Below, piece after piece: positions 18,271 through 24,635 of a DNA stretch of 64,000 nucleotides (within the stretch, counting starts at the first letter, position 1; each line of letters starts with the position of its first letter). A model generated the notes under the pieces. It saw only the letters and a list, made by a program, of their open reading frames with translations. It did not search any database and was not told where the DNA came from. Source of the stretch: Gordonibacter urolithinfaciens (GTDB lineage: Bacteria; Actinomycetota; Coriobacteriia; Coriobacteriales; Eggerthellaceae); assembly GCF_900199375.1 (NCBI RefSeq), contig NZ_LT900217.1, positions 2,542,001-2,606,000 of the forward strand, given 5' to 3'. The translations under genes and the position numbers were made by a program.

Positions 18271-18867
18271 CTAATGTCCTTTGACCTGCGACTTCTTCGG
18301 CGTTATCAGGTTGGAGACGGCCTTGTACACGATGAGCGTGAGCACGGCGTTCACCGTGCCCTTCACCAGGTTGAACGGGACGATGGCGGGCAGCAGCATG
18401 GGCAGGATGACGTCCACGCTGCCGTACCAGAACAGCACGCCGATGGTCAGGTTCGCCGCGATGGCGCCCGCCGTGGCCGCCAGCACGCTCGCAGCCAGGC
18501 CGATCACGCCCCGCTTGAAGGTGCGCTTGCGGCGGTAGAGGGCGGCCGCCGGCCACACGAAGCACAGCGTGGCCACGATGTTCATGAGCGAGCCCACCCA
18601 CTCGCCCAGGATGAGCCCGTGGATGACGGCTGCCACGGCGCCCACGGCGATGCCCGCACCGGGCCCGAAGGCGAAGCCGCACACCATGGCCGGCATGAGC
18701 GAGGGGTCGTAGGTGAGGAACGTGACGCCGGGGATGAGCGGGATCTGGATGAACGACAGCAACGCCGCGATAGCGCACATGAGGGCCATCGTCACCAGCT
18801 GGCGGGTATCCCACTTGTTCGTGTTCGTGAATTCGAGGTTCTGCGCGCTGCGCGCCTTCTCGGCCAT
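18271..18867 (-). CDS. ribU: Riboflavin ECF transporter S subunit RibU
   Basis: A 198-residue membrane protein with about six helices, the substrate-binding S component. After a short polar N-terminus (TNTNKWDTRQLVTMALMCAI) it has IPLIPGVTFLTYDPSLMPAM, AFGPGAGIAVGAVAAVIHGL and GEWVGSLMNI, the pattern of the RibU family. An FMN riboswitch lies directly upstream, strong support for riboflavin as substrate. The start at 18867 has GGAAAGAAGG upstream. The operon runs ribU, ecfA (fused), ecfT, PNPOx-like gene. The longer open frame upstream of this start is the riboswitch leader and is not protein. Confidence 0.9.
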   Translation of the reverse strand: MAEKARSAQNLEFTNTNKWDTRQLVTMALMCAIAALLSFIQIPLIPGVTFLTYDPSLMPAMVCGFAFGPGAGIAVGAVAAVIHGLILGEWVGSLMNIVATLCFVWPAAALYRRKRTFKRGVIGLAASVLAATAGAIAANLTIGVLFWYGSVDVILPMLLPAIVPFNLVKGTVNAVLTLIVYKAVSNLITPKKSQVKGH

Positions 18868-18931
18868 GATCGACCTTCTTTCCGCGGGGCGTCGGCTGTT
18901 CGGGTCCGCCTCCCGCCTCGCAGAGAAGAAG

Positions 18932-18969
18932 CAAGCCCGTATGAATTCCACTCCTGCCATACGGGCTTG
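18932..18969 (-). terminator. Terminator hairpin in the FMN riboswitch leader
   Basis: On the minus strand CAAGCCCGTATG pairs perfectly with CATACGGGCTTG (12 bp, 14-nt loop), followed by CTTCTTCTC. It sits between the FMN aptamer and the ribU start, as expected for the terminator arm of a transcription-attenuating expression platform. The U-run is interrupted by C. Confidence 0.6.
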
Positions 18970-19029
18970 TGATTCGCAAGGACGCGGCCGGCCTTTACGG
19001 CAAAACGGTCGCAGCCGACGCGATATCTG

Positions 19030-19205
19030 CCTCTTCCATCCGGACTTTAACCGTTGGTCCCGGAATCTCACCGGTGTCAGCCTGCCCGGGCGCGCTCGGC
19101 TGGGGCCGGCGTGCGCCGTCGCAGGGTCGCGGACTCTCGGCTTGGCGCGGCTTGCGCTGGCTGTCCGATTACCGCCAGTGAGGAATTTCACCTCGCCCTG
19201 AAACA
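19030..19205 (-). ncRNA. FMN riboswitch (RFN element)
   Basis: Read on the minus strand, the conserved RFN blocks are all present in order: AGGGCGAGGTGAAATTCCTC, then ACTGGCGGTAATC, CCGAGAGTCCGCGA, a GC-rich variable arm, CCGGTGAGATTCCGGGACC and AACGGTTAAAGTCCGGATGG. It lies 160-340 nt upstream of ribU and should lower expression of the riboflavin transporter operon when FMN is abundant. Confidence 0.95.
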
Positions 19206-19221
19206 GAATCCATCGCGGCCC

Positions 19222-19250
19222 ATTGTAGCGGCCCCGACGGCCCTGCGCAA
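19222..19250 (-). promoter_or_regulatory. Promoter of the riboflavin transporter operon
   Basis: On the minus strand TTGCGC (19250-19245), a 17-bp spacer and TACAAT (19227-19222) form a good vegetative promoter. The predicted start point (about 19215) lies just before the first conserved block of the FMN riboswitch. Confidence 0.7.
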
Positions 19251-19371
19251 CCAGCGTGCCTGAAAGACCGGACAGAAACGTCGAAGTGGTCAGAAACGCG
19301 GGCACGCCGGCATGAGGCTTCCCATATGTGTGCGTCGGCTACAGTTTTGCGCTCGGTGCTCGCCGATCGGG

Positions 19372-19377
19372 TACAAT
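19372..19377 (+). promoter_or_regulatory. -10 element implying a near-leaderless symporter transcript
   Basis: TACAAT lies only 11 bp before the ATG of the symporter at 19388. Initiation six to eight bases downstream would give a leader of about 0-5 nt. No -35 at ideal spacing is obvious. Confidence 0.4.
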
Positions 19378-19387
19378 ACCGCGCCGT

Positions 19388-20809
19388 ATGCTTGAAATAC
19401 TGAACAGTATCGACGCGTTCGTCTGGGGGCCGGCCATGATCGTGCTCCTTCTGGGCACGCATGTCTTCCTCACCTTCAAGACCGGCTTCATCCAGCGCAA
19501 GCTGCCGCAGGCCATCCGCCTGTCGTTCCGCAAGGACCCCCAGGGCAAGGGCGACATCTCCAACTTCGGCGCGCTGGCCACGGCGCTGGCGGCCACCATC
19601 GGCACGGGCTCCATCGTGGGCGTGGCCACCGCCATCCTGGCGGGCGGGCCGGGTGCGGTGTTCTGGATGTGGATCACCGGCGTGTTCGGCATCGCCACGA
19701 AGTACGTGGAGGTGTACGCCTCGGTGAAGTACCGCGTGCGCGACCATGCCGGCAACATGCTCGGCGGCGCCATGTACGTGTGGGAGCGCGCGTTCAAGAA
19801 GGAGGACGGCCGCACCCCCTGGTGGGCGAAGCTGGGCGCCGTGGCGTTCGCCGCGTTCGCCACCGTGGCCACCATCGGCACGGGGTCGGCCGTGCAGGCG
19901 TCCGCCATGACGGGCATCATCGCGTCGAGCGTGCCGGTGCCCGCCTGGGCCATCGGCATCGGCATCGTCGTGCTGGTGTCGGTGGTGATCTTCGGCGGCG
20001 TGCGCACCATCTCGAACGTGTGCGAGAAGCTGGTGCCCGTCATGGCCGTGGCGTACGCGGGCGGCTGCCTGGTCATCCTGGCGCTCAACGCCCCGGTGGT
20101 GGGGGAGGCCGTGGCGCTCATCTTCCAGTGCGCGTTCACGGGCAAGGCGGCCTTCGGGGGCGCGGTGGGCAGCGGCATCATGATGGCGCTGCAGTTCGGC
20201 TGCGCGCGCGGCCTGTTCTCCAACGAGTCGGGCCTGGGCTCGGCGCCCATCATCGCGGCCGCCGCGAAGACGCGCAACCCGGCCGAGCAGGCGCTCATCG
20301 CCATGACCGGCACGTTCTGGTCCACCGTGGTCATCTGCGCGCTCACGGGCATCGTGCTCGTGTCCACCATGATAGCGAACCCCGGCATCCAGGCCGACGT
20401 CCTGGCGAACCCCACGCTGTTCTCGGGCGCCGAGCTGGCCAGCGCCGCGTTCTCGAAGATCCCCTACATCGGCACGCCCATCCTGGTGCTGGGCATGGTG
20501 GCGTTCTCGTACTCCACGATCCTGGGCTGGTCGTACTACGGCAACCGCTGCGTCACGTACCTGTTCGGCAAGCGCGCCATCAGGCCGTACCAGGTGCTGT
20601 ACGTGGCCGTGGCGTTCTTGGGGGCCATCGGCGTGGGCGATGTCATGTGGACGGTCTCGGACATCGGCAACGCGCTCATGGCCATCCCGAACATCGTGGC
20701 CATCCTGCTGCTGTCGGGCCTCGTGGCCCGCGGTACCCGCCACTACGTCTACGACGGCTGCCTCGACGAGGTGGACGAGGACCCCATCCCCGTCGTGGAG
20801 AGCAAGTAG
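19388..20809 (+). CDS. Sodium:alanine/glycine symporter family protein (AGCS), copy 1
   Basis: A 473-residue inner-membrane transporter with about 11 helices, of the alanine/glycine:cation symporter family, which couples amino-acid uptake to sodium. Family hallmarks visible include DAFVWGPAMIVLLLGTHVFL, the TGFIQRKLP loop, IGTGSIVGVATAILAGGPG, the GCARGLFSNESGLGSAPI signature and STILGWSYYGNRC. The ATG at 19388 is chosen because homologous sequence begins there. No Shine-Dalgarno site is visible and a -10 box is only 11 bp away, so translation may be leaderless. A close paralogue lies at 22266 in the same orientation. The substrate (Ala, Gly or D-Ala) is not resolved. Confidence 0.9.
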   Translation: MLEILNSIDAFVWGPAMIVLLLGTHVFLTFKTGFIQRKLPQAIRLSFRKDPQGKGDISNFGALATALAATIGTGSIVGVATAILAGGPGAVFWMWITGVFGIATKYVEVYASVKYRVRDHAGNMLGGAMYVWERAFKKEDGRTPWWAKLGAVAFAAFATVATIGTGSAVQASAMTGIIASSVPVPAWAIGIGIVVLVSVVIFGGVRTISNVCEKLVPVMAVAYAGGCLVILALNAPVVGEAVALIFQCAFTGKAAFGGAVGSGIMMALQFGCARGLFSNESGLGSAPIIAAAAKTRNPAEQALIAMTGTFWSTVVICALTGIVLVSTMIANPGIQADVLANPTLFSGAELASAAFSKIPYIGTPILVLGMVAFSYSTILGWSYYGNRCVTYLFGKRAIRPYQVLYVAVAFLGAIGVGDVMWTVSDIGNALMAIPNIVAILLLSGLVARGTRHYVYDGCLDEVDEDPIPVVESK

Positions 20810-20834
20810 CGGCACCCGCCCCGCATGCCGGCGG

Positions 20835-21164
20835 TTATGCGCGCTTCGATGCCGGGGCGTCCTCCACGGCTGCCTCGGCAAGGGGGGCGGGGGCCGGGAC
20901 GAAGCTGAACTTAAACTCCACGCCGAGCGCCAGCTCGAACTTCGCGATGGTCTCCAGCGTCATGTTCGGCTGGGTGTTCAGCAGGTTGGACAGGTGCGAC
21001 TTCGATATGCCCATACGGCGCGCCAGCTCGGTCTTCGAGAGCCCCTGCTCCTGCATGAGCTCCCAGATCATGACGCTGATGTCGAGCGCATGGTCATAGG
21101 CGCGCGTGCCCGGCGTGTGGAAGTCCCGCATGAAGGCGCGATCGTCGCGTTCCTCAATCGCCAT
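20835..21164 (-). CDS. XRE-family antitoxin (HigA-like, toxin-antitoxin pair 2)
   Basis: A 109-residue protein with a helix-turn-helix at about residues 33-85: SVMIWELMQEQGLSKTELAR, MGISKSHLSNLLN, then NMTLETIAKFELALGVEFKF. An Ala/Pro tail follows. The start at 21164 has AACAGGAGGAAT upstream. It overlaps the end of the preceding toxin-like gene by 11 bp, and the toxin comes first, the reversed order typical of higBA systems. It would bind the toxin and repress the operon promoter. Confidence 0.8.
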   Translation of the reverse strand: MAIEERDDRAFMRDFHTPGTRAYDHALDISVMIWELMQEQGLSKTELARRMGISKSHLSNLLNTQPNMTLETIAKFELALGVEFKFSFVPAPAPLAEAAVEDAPASKRA

Positions 21165-21600
21165 CGTATTCCTCCTGTTCAAGCAACTCGACGACAAGGC
21201 GCTGTTGCCGGGTTGCGCTTGCAATAAGAGTGGCCGGAACGCTCCCGGTTCCACTGTGCCCTTGAAACGGCCGGAGTATCACGATTGCCTCAACCGTGCG
21301 GATATGCGCCATAACCCTGGCCGCTCCGGAAAAGTTCTTGATCTCGTACAGCTCCGGCGAGATGCGGCGGATGCGCCTGGCGGCCGTTGCCCATTCGAGC
21401 CCGTTTGTCGTGATTTTCTGCACCGTCGAGAGGAGGCGCTTCGCCTTGCCCCTCGATCGTGGGTCGTTCAGCCAATCGTCAAGAAAGCTGCTCGTGCCGC
21501 TTCCGTCGGATAGGACATAATAGAATACGCCGTCATCCAGTCGACGCTTGATGAGCCTCCTTCCCGATCCATTCTTTAGTTCATTTTTAAGTGAACTCAT
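21154..21600 (-). CDS. HigB/RelE-like toxin (toxin-antitoxin pair 2)
   Basis: A 148-residue basic protein: FYYVLSDGSGTSSFLDDWLN, then RSRGKAKRLLSTVQKI, ISPELYEIKNFSGAARVMAH and EAIVILRPFQG. This resembles the longer HigB/Gp49-like branch of RelE-superfamily toxins. The start at 21600 (MSSLKNELKN) is chosen over upstream in-frame starts because AAAGGGCG lies nearby and the extension is Trp/Lys-rich read-through. It is first in the operon and overlaps the XRE antitoxin. The promoter region upstream carries TTGCA-type inverted repeats. Confidence 0.7.
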   Translation of the reverse strand: MSSLKNELKNGSGRRLIKRRLDDGVFYYVLSDGSGTSSFLDDWLNDPRSRGKAKRLLSTVQKITTNGLEWATAARRIRRISPELYEIKNFSGAARVMAHIRTVEAIVILRPFQGHSGTGSVPATLIASATRQQRLVVELLEQEEYDGD

Positions 21601-21636
21601 ACTATCACGCCCTTTTCCCCATGGCAAGCGCCAAAG

Positions 21637-21687
21637 TTGCACTATAATGCAAAAATGATACTAACACGTATTCGCACGATAGTGCAA
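21637..21687. promoter_or_regulatory. Inverted-repeat operator between divergent toxin and XRE-like genes
   Basis: TTGCACTAT (21637-21645) is mirrored by ATAGTGCAA (21679-21687), a 9-bp inverted repeat with a 33-bp spacer. Inside the left site TTGCA-N6-TGCAA (21637-21652) forms a second palindrome and includes TATAAT (21643-21648). The spacing puts repressor sites over promoters of both divergent genes. Confidence 0.55.
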
Positions 21688-21703
21688 TGGAAGGGCGGAG
21701 AAG

Positions 21704-21994
21704 ATGCCTCGGGAAGACGGCGTGATCGATTGGGAGGCGTACGGGGTGCTGCTGAAGGCGGCCCGGTTGGCGAACGGATACACGCGGGGGCGGGCGCTCT
21801 CCGACGCGGTGGAGGAGAAGACGGGGATGCGGATATCGGAGCGGGCCATCTACACGCTCGAGGATGCGAGCCGCGCGCCCTCGGCCGATGTGTTCTTCGC
21901 GTTGCAGCAGGTGCTGCCCGAGCTGCGCGACCCGGAATACATGAAGCCGCTGTTCAAGCGCAACGGCATCGAGGTCATGCTCGTGGCCTTCTGA
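21704..21994 (+). CDS. Small XRE-like DNA-binding protein
   Basis: A 96-residue protein with a probable helix-turn-helix: YGVLLKAARLANGYTRGRAL, then MRISERAIYTLEDASRAPSA and FFALQQVLPEL. The C-terminal part (MKPLFKRNGIEVMLVAF) is not recognised. GGCGGAG lies upstream of the ATG. It is divergent from the HigB-like toxin gene and shares its inverted-repeat operator region, so it may add a third regulator to that locus. Fold assignment is by pattern only. Confidence 0.6.
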   Translation: MPREDGVIDWEAYGVLLKAARLANGYTRGRALSDAVEEKTGMRISERAIYTLEDASRAPSADVFFALQQVLPELRDPEYMKPLFKRNGIEVMLVAF

Positions 21995-22127
21995 ACGCCG
22001 TGGTGCCGGGCGTGTCCGCGAGGGGCTTTGCCGCTCCCCGCACCCGCGCGTCGGCCGCGGCCGGGCGGCGGGGCTCCGCTCGCTGGGAATTTCGCGGTTT
22101 ACGGCGCGTTCTGCCGGATCCTGCACC

Positions 22128-22220
22128 TATAATCCAACCACTTTAGTGCGCGAAAGCGCCCGTGCCGAAACGGCTTCATCGAATTGCCAGGGCTTCCCGG
22201 AGACGGAATCTGTTTCGGCA
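22128..22220 (+). promoter_or_regulatory. -10 box and structured leader of symporter copy 2
   Basis: A consensus TATAAT (22128-22133), without a clear -35, starts a leader of about 125 nt. The leader folds into GCGC-GAAA-GCGC (22148-22159, a GNRA-type tetraloop) and a longer stem of TGCCGAAAC (22163-22171) with GTTTCGGCA (22212-22220). I do not recognise it as a known riboswitch. Confidence 0.4.
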
Positions 22221-22265
22221 ACGGCACTGCGCGAGGGGGATTCACCAGCAGAAAAGAGGTTGCCA

Positions 22266-23681
22266 ATGGACATCGTCCAGCTCATCACCGACATCGACGC
22301 GTTCGTGTGGGGTCCGCCGATGATCGTGATCCTTCTGGGGTCGCACCTGTTCCTGACGTTCCGCACGGGCTTCATCCAGCGCAAGCTGCCCACGGCCATC
22401 AAGCTGTCGGTGACGAAGGACCCGGACGCCCCGGGCGACATCAGCCAGTTCGGCGCGCTGTGCACGGCGCTGTCGGCCACCATCGGCACGGGCAACATCG
22501 TGGGCGTGGCCACCGCCATCCTGGCGGGCGGGCCCGGCGCCGTGCTGTGGATGTGGCTAACCGGCGTGTTCGGCATGGCCACGAAGTACTCCGAGACGTT
22601 CGCCGCGGTGAAGTACCGCGTGAAGGACCACAACGGCAACATGCTCGGCGGCGCGATGTACGCGTGGCGCCGCGCCTTCGAGAAGGACGGCAAGACGCCG
22701 TGGTGGGGCCTGCTGGGCGCCGGCGCGTTCGCGCTGTTCGCCACCGTCGCGTCGTTCGGCATCGGCTCGGCCGTGCAGTCCAGCGCCATGACGGGCATCA
22801 TCACGTCGAACTTCCCGGGCATTCCCGCATGGGGCATCGGCCTGGCCATCGTCATCATGGTGTCCATCGTCATCTTCGGCGGCGTGAAGGTCATCTCGAA
22901 GGTGTGCGAGAAGCTCGTGCCTTTCATGGCCATCGCCTACGCGTGGGGTTGCATCGTCATCATCGGCATGAACTGGGAGTACGTATGGCCCGCCATCTGC
23001 CTCATCTTCGAGTGCGCCTTCACGCCGAAGGCGGCGTTCGGGGGCGCGGTGGGCAGCGGCATCATGATGGCCCTGCAGTTCGGCTGCGCGCGCGGCCTGT
23101 TCTCCAACGAGTCGGGCCTGGGCTCGGCGCCCATCGTGGCCTCGGCGGCATCCACGCGCAACCCGGCGCGCCAGGCGCTCGTGTCCATGACCGGCACGTT
23201 CTGGGACACCGTGGTCATCTGCGCGCTCACGGGCATCGTGCTGGTGTCCACGCTCATCGCGAATCCCGGCATCCTGGAGTCCGGGCAGATCAAAGCCGGC
23301 GCCGACCTGACGAGCGCCGCCTTCGCGTCCATTCCCTACGTGGGCACGCCCATCCTGGTCATCGGCATGATCCTGTTCGCGTACTCCACGATCCTCGGCT
23401 GGTCGTACTACGGCAACCGTTGCGCCGCGTACCTGTTCGGCAAGCATGCCGTGCGCCCCTACCAGGTGCTCTATGTCATCGTGGCGTTCCTGGGCGCCAT
23501 CGGCATCGGCGACTTGGTGTGGACCATCTCGGACATCACGAACGCGCTCATGGCAGTGCCTAACATCATCGTGGTGCTCATGCTGTCGGGCCTGATCGCC
23601 CGGGAGACGAAGCATTACGTGTGGGACAAGAACCTGGACGAGGTGGACGAGACGCCCATCCCCGTGCTGGAATCGAAGTAG
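22266..23681 (+). CDS. Sodium:alanine/glycine symporter family protein (AGCS), copy 2
   Basis: A 471-residue paralogue of the gene at 19388, with the same hallmarks: DAFVWGPPMIVILLGSHLFL, IGTGNIVGVATAILAGGPG, GCARGLFSNESGLGSAP, STILGWSYYGNRC and a nearly identical C-terminus (LDEVDE.PIPV.ESK). It lacks a 4-residue segment near position 345 seen in copy 1. The start at 22266 (MDIVQLITD) follows AAGAGG; earlier in-frame codons lie in the structured leader. The two copies lie in direct orientation with the toxin-antitoxin cluster between them. Sodium-driven Ala/Gly uptake is the family role; specificity may differ between the copies. Confidence 0.9.
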   Translation: MDIVQLITDIDAFVWGPPMIVILLGSHLFLTFRTGFIQRKLPTAIKLSVTKDPDAPGDISQFGALCTALSATIGTGNIVGVATAILAGGPGAVLWMWLTGVFGMATKYSETFAAVKYRVKDHNGNMLGGAMYAWRRAFEKDGKTPWWGLLGAGAFALFATVASFGIGSAVQSSAMTGIITSNFPGIPAWGIGLAIVIMVSIVIFGGVKVISKVCEKLVPFMAIAYAWGCIVIIGMNWEYVWPAICLIFECAFTPKAAFGGAVGSGIMMALQFGCARGLFSNESGLGSAPIVASAASTRNPARQALVSMTGTFWDTVVICALTGIVLVSTLIANPGILESGQIKAGADLTSAAFASIPYVGTPILVIGMILFAYSTILGWSYYGNRCAAYLFGKHAVRPYQVLYVIVAFLGAIGIGDLVWTISDITNALMAVPNIIVVLMLSGLIARETKHYVWDKNLDEVDETPIPVLESK

Positions 23682-23739
23682 CCTGCGGCGCAGGTCGCGG
23701 GCCGTCGGGCCGGCACGTTCAATGATATGCTGAATCACG

Positions 23740-23777
23740 GAGGGAGGGCGAGCGGTCGTCCTCCCTCATCTTATAAT
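23740..23777 (+). promoter_or_regulatory. Hairpin followed by TATAAT
   Basis: GAGGGAGG (23740-23747) pairs with CCTCCCTC (23760-23767), directly followed by ATCTTATAATCG. The hairpin may end the symporter transcript weakly, and TATAAT (23772-23777) may be the -10 of the next gene. Confidence 0.4.
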
Positions 23778-23894
23778 CGAAGCGCTTTGCAGCGCGCCGG
23801 CCGAGAGGGGACGTCGCGCGCCCTGCCCCCCGGCCGACCGTCGCGCCATTCCGGGACAGGGAACCCTACTCGCGTTTCGGAAAGGAAGTCCAGC

Positions 23895-24308
23895 ATGTCC
23901 GGTTCTCAGAAGGCCTTGAAGGTCGTTTCCGTCCTCCTTATCATCTATGCCGTGGCCATGGCGGCCTTCGGCATCTTCATGGTGGCGGGCGGCTCGTTTC
24001 TGGTCGGCGAGACCGTCGATGTGGACGGCACCGCGCAGGCGGCCAACGTCATGGCCGCGGCGCTGGGCGCCGGCACCATCGCCGGCGGCGTCATCGACTT
24101 GATCATCGGCTTGCTGGGCCTGCGCGGCGCCAAGAACCCGCGCAAGGTGGGGCCGTTCTTCGTGCTGTGCATCATAGGGCTCGTGCTGGGGCTCGTGAGC
24201 CTGGGCATGTCCATCGCGCAGGGCTCGTTCAACCCGTGGTCGCTCGTCAGCCTGGTGATCATCGCCGTCTGCCTGTACCTGTCTGCGCAGGTGAAGAAGC
24301 AGGCATAG
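23895..24308 (+). CDS. Small four-helix membrane protein of unknown function
   Basis: A 137-residue hydrophobic protein that I do not recognise. Four membrane helices are visible, roughly residues 9-32, 50-75, 85-107 and 112-132, with short loops (SFLVGETVDVDGTAQ outside the first pair, RGAKNPRKVGP between helices 2 and 3) and a KKQA tail. The pattern resembles small DUF-type tetraspan proteins common in Actinobacteria. GGAAAGGAAG precedes the ATG at 23895. It stands alone between the symporter and the P-type ATPase. Confidence 0.65.
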   Translation: MSGSQKALKVVSVLLIIYAVAMAAFGIFMVAGGSFLVGETVDVDGTAQAANVMAAALGAGTIAGGVIDLIIGLLGLRGAKNPRKVGPFFVLCIIGLVLGLVSLGMSIAQGSFNPWSLVSLVIIAVCLYLSAQVKKQA

Positions 24309-24635
24309 GCGGCGCGCGACGCGGCGGGGGCTCGGGGCTGCTGCGCCTGCGGGGCGTGGGAGCCCGGTGCCCGAGAGCGCGGCAGCCGGCCAGCCTCGTC
24401 GGCGAGGGCGGTTGCCGGCCCACGGCGCAGCGTGCGCCCCTGCCGGTCGGGCGCATCTGCGGGCGCCCCTGCTTCCGGCAGGCGCCGCAGGCGTTTGAGG
24501 GTTTCGCATGAACGGCCTCCCTTCCCAGCGAAGCGGAGGCCGTTTCGCGTGGAGGTGCCGTAGAATGGGCGCAAGCAGGCGGGCGGCTTCCCGAACGGGC
24601 CGTCTGCTGGACGAGCAAGAAAGCAGGAGCAGAAC
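24309..24635. other. Intergenic region before the P-type ATPase
   Basis: 327 bp of very GC-rich sequence with no supported gene. It ends the small membrane protein unit with a hairpin at 24511 and carries a possible -10 (TAGAAT, 24561-24566) for the ATPase gene. Confidence 0.4.
24511..24546 (+). terminator. Terminator-like hairpin
   Basis: AACGGCCTCC (24511-24520) pairs perfectly with GGAGGCCGTT (24535-24544), followed by TC. It lies upstream of the P-type ATPase promoter region and probably insulates that gene from the preceding unit. Confidence 0.5.

Noticed and set aside
18206-18979. N-terminal extension of the fused EcfA frame upstream of 18205
   Set aside because: It runs antisense-in-register through the ribU gene and the riboswitch leader; the real start has AAGGAAG and begins a normal ABC domain.
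18868-19305. N-terminal extension of the ribU frame
   Set aside because: This stretch is the FMN riboswitch, terminator hairpin and promoter, not protein-coding sequence.
22128-22265. Glycine riboswitch before symporter copy 2
   Set aside because: The conserved glycine-aptamer blocks are absent; only generic hairpins are visible.
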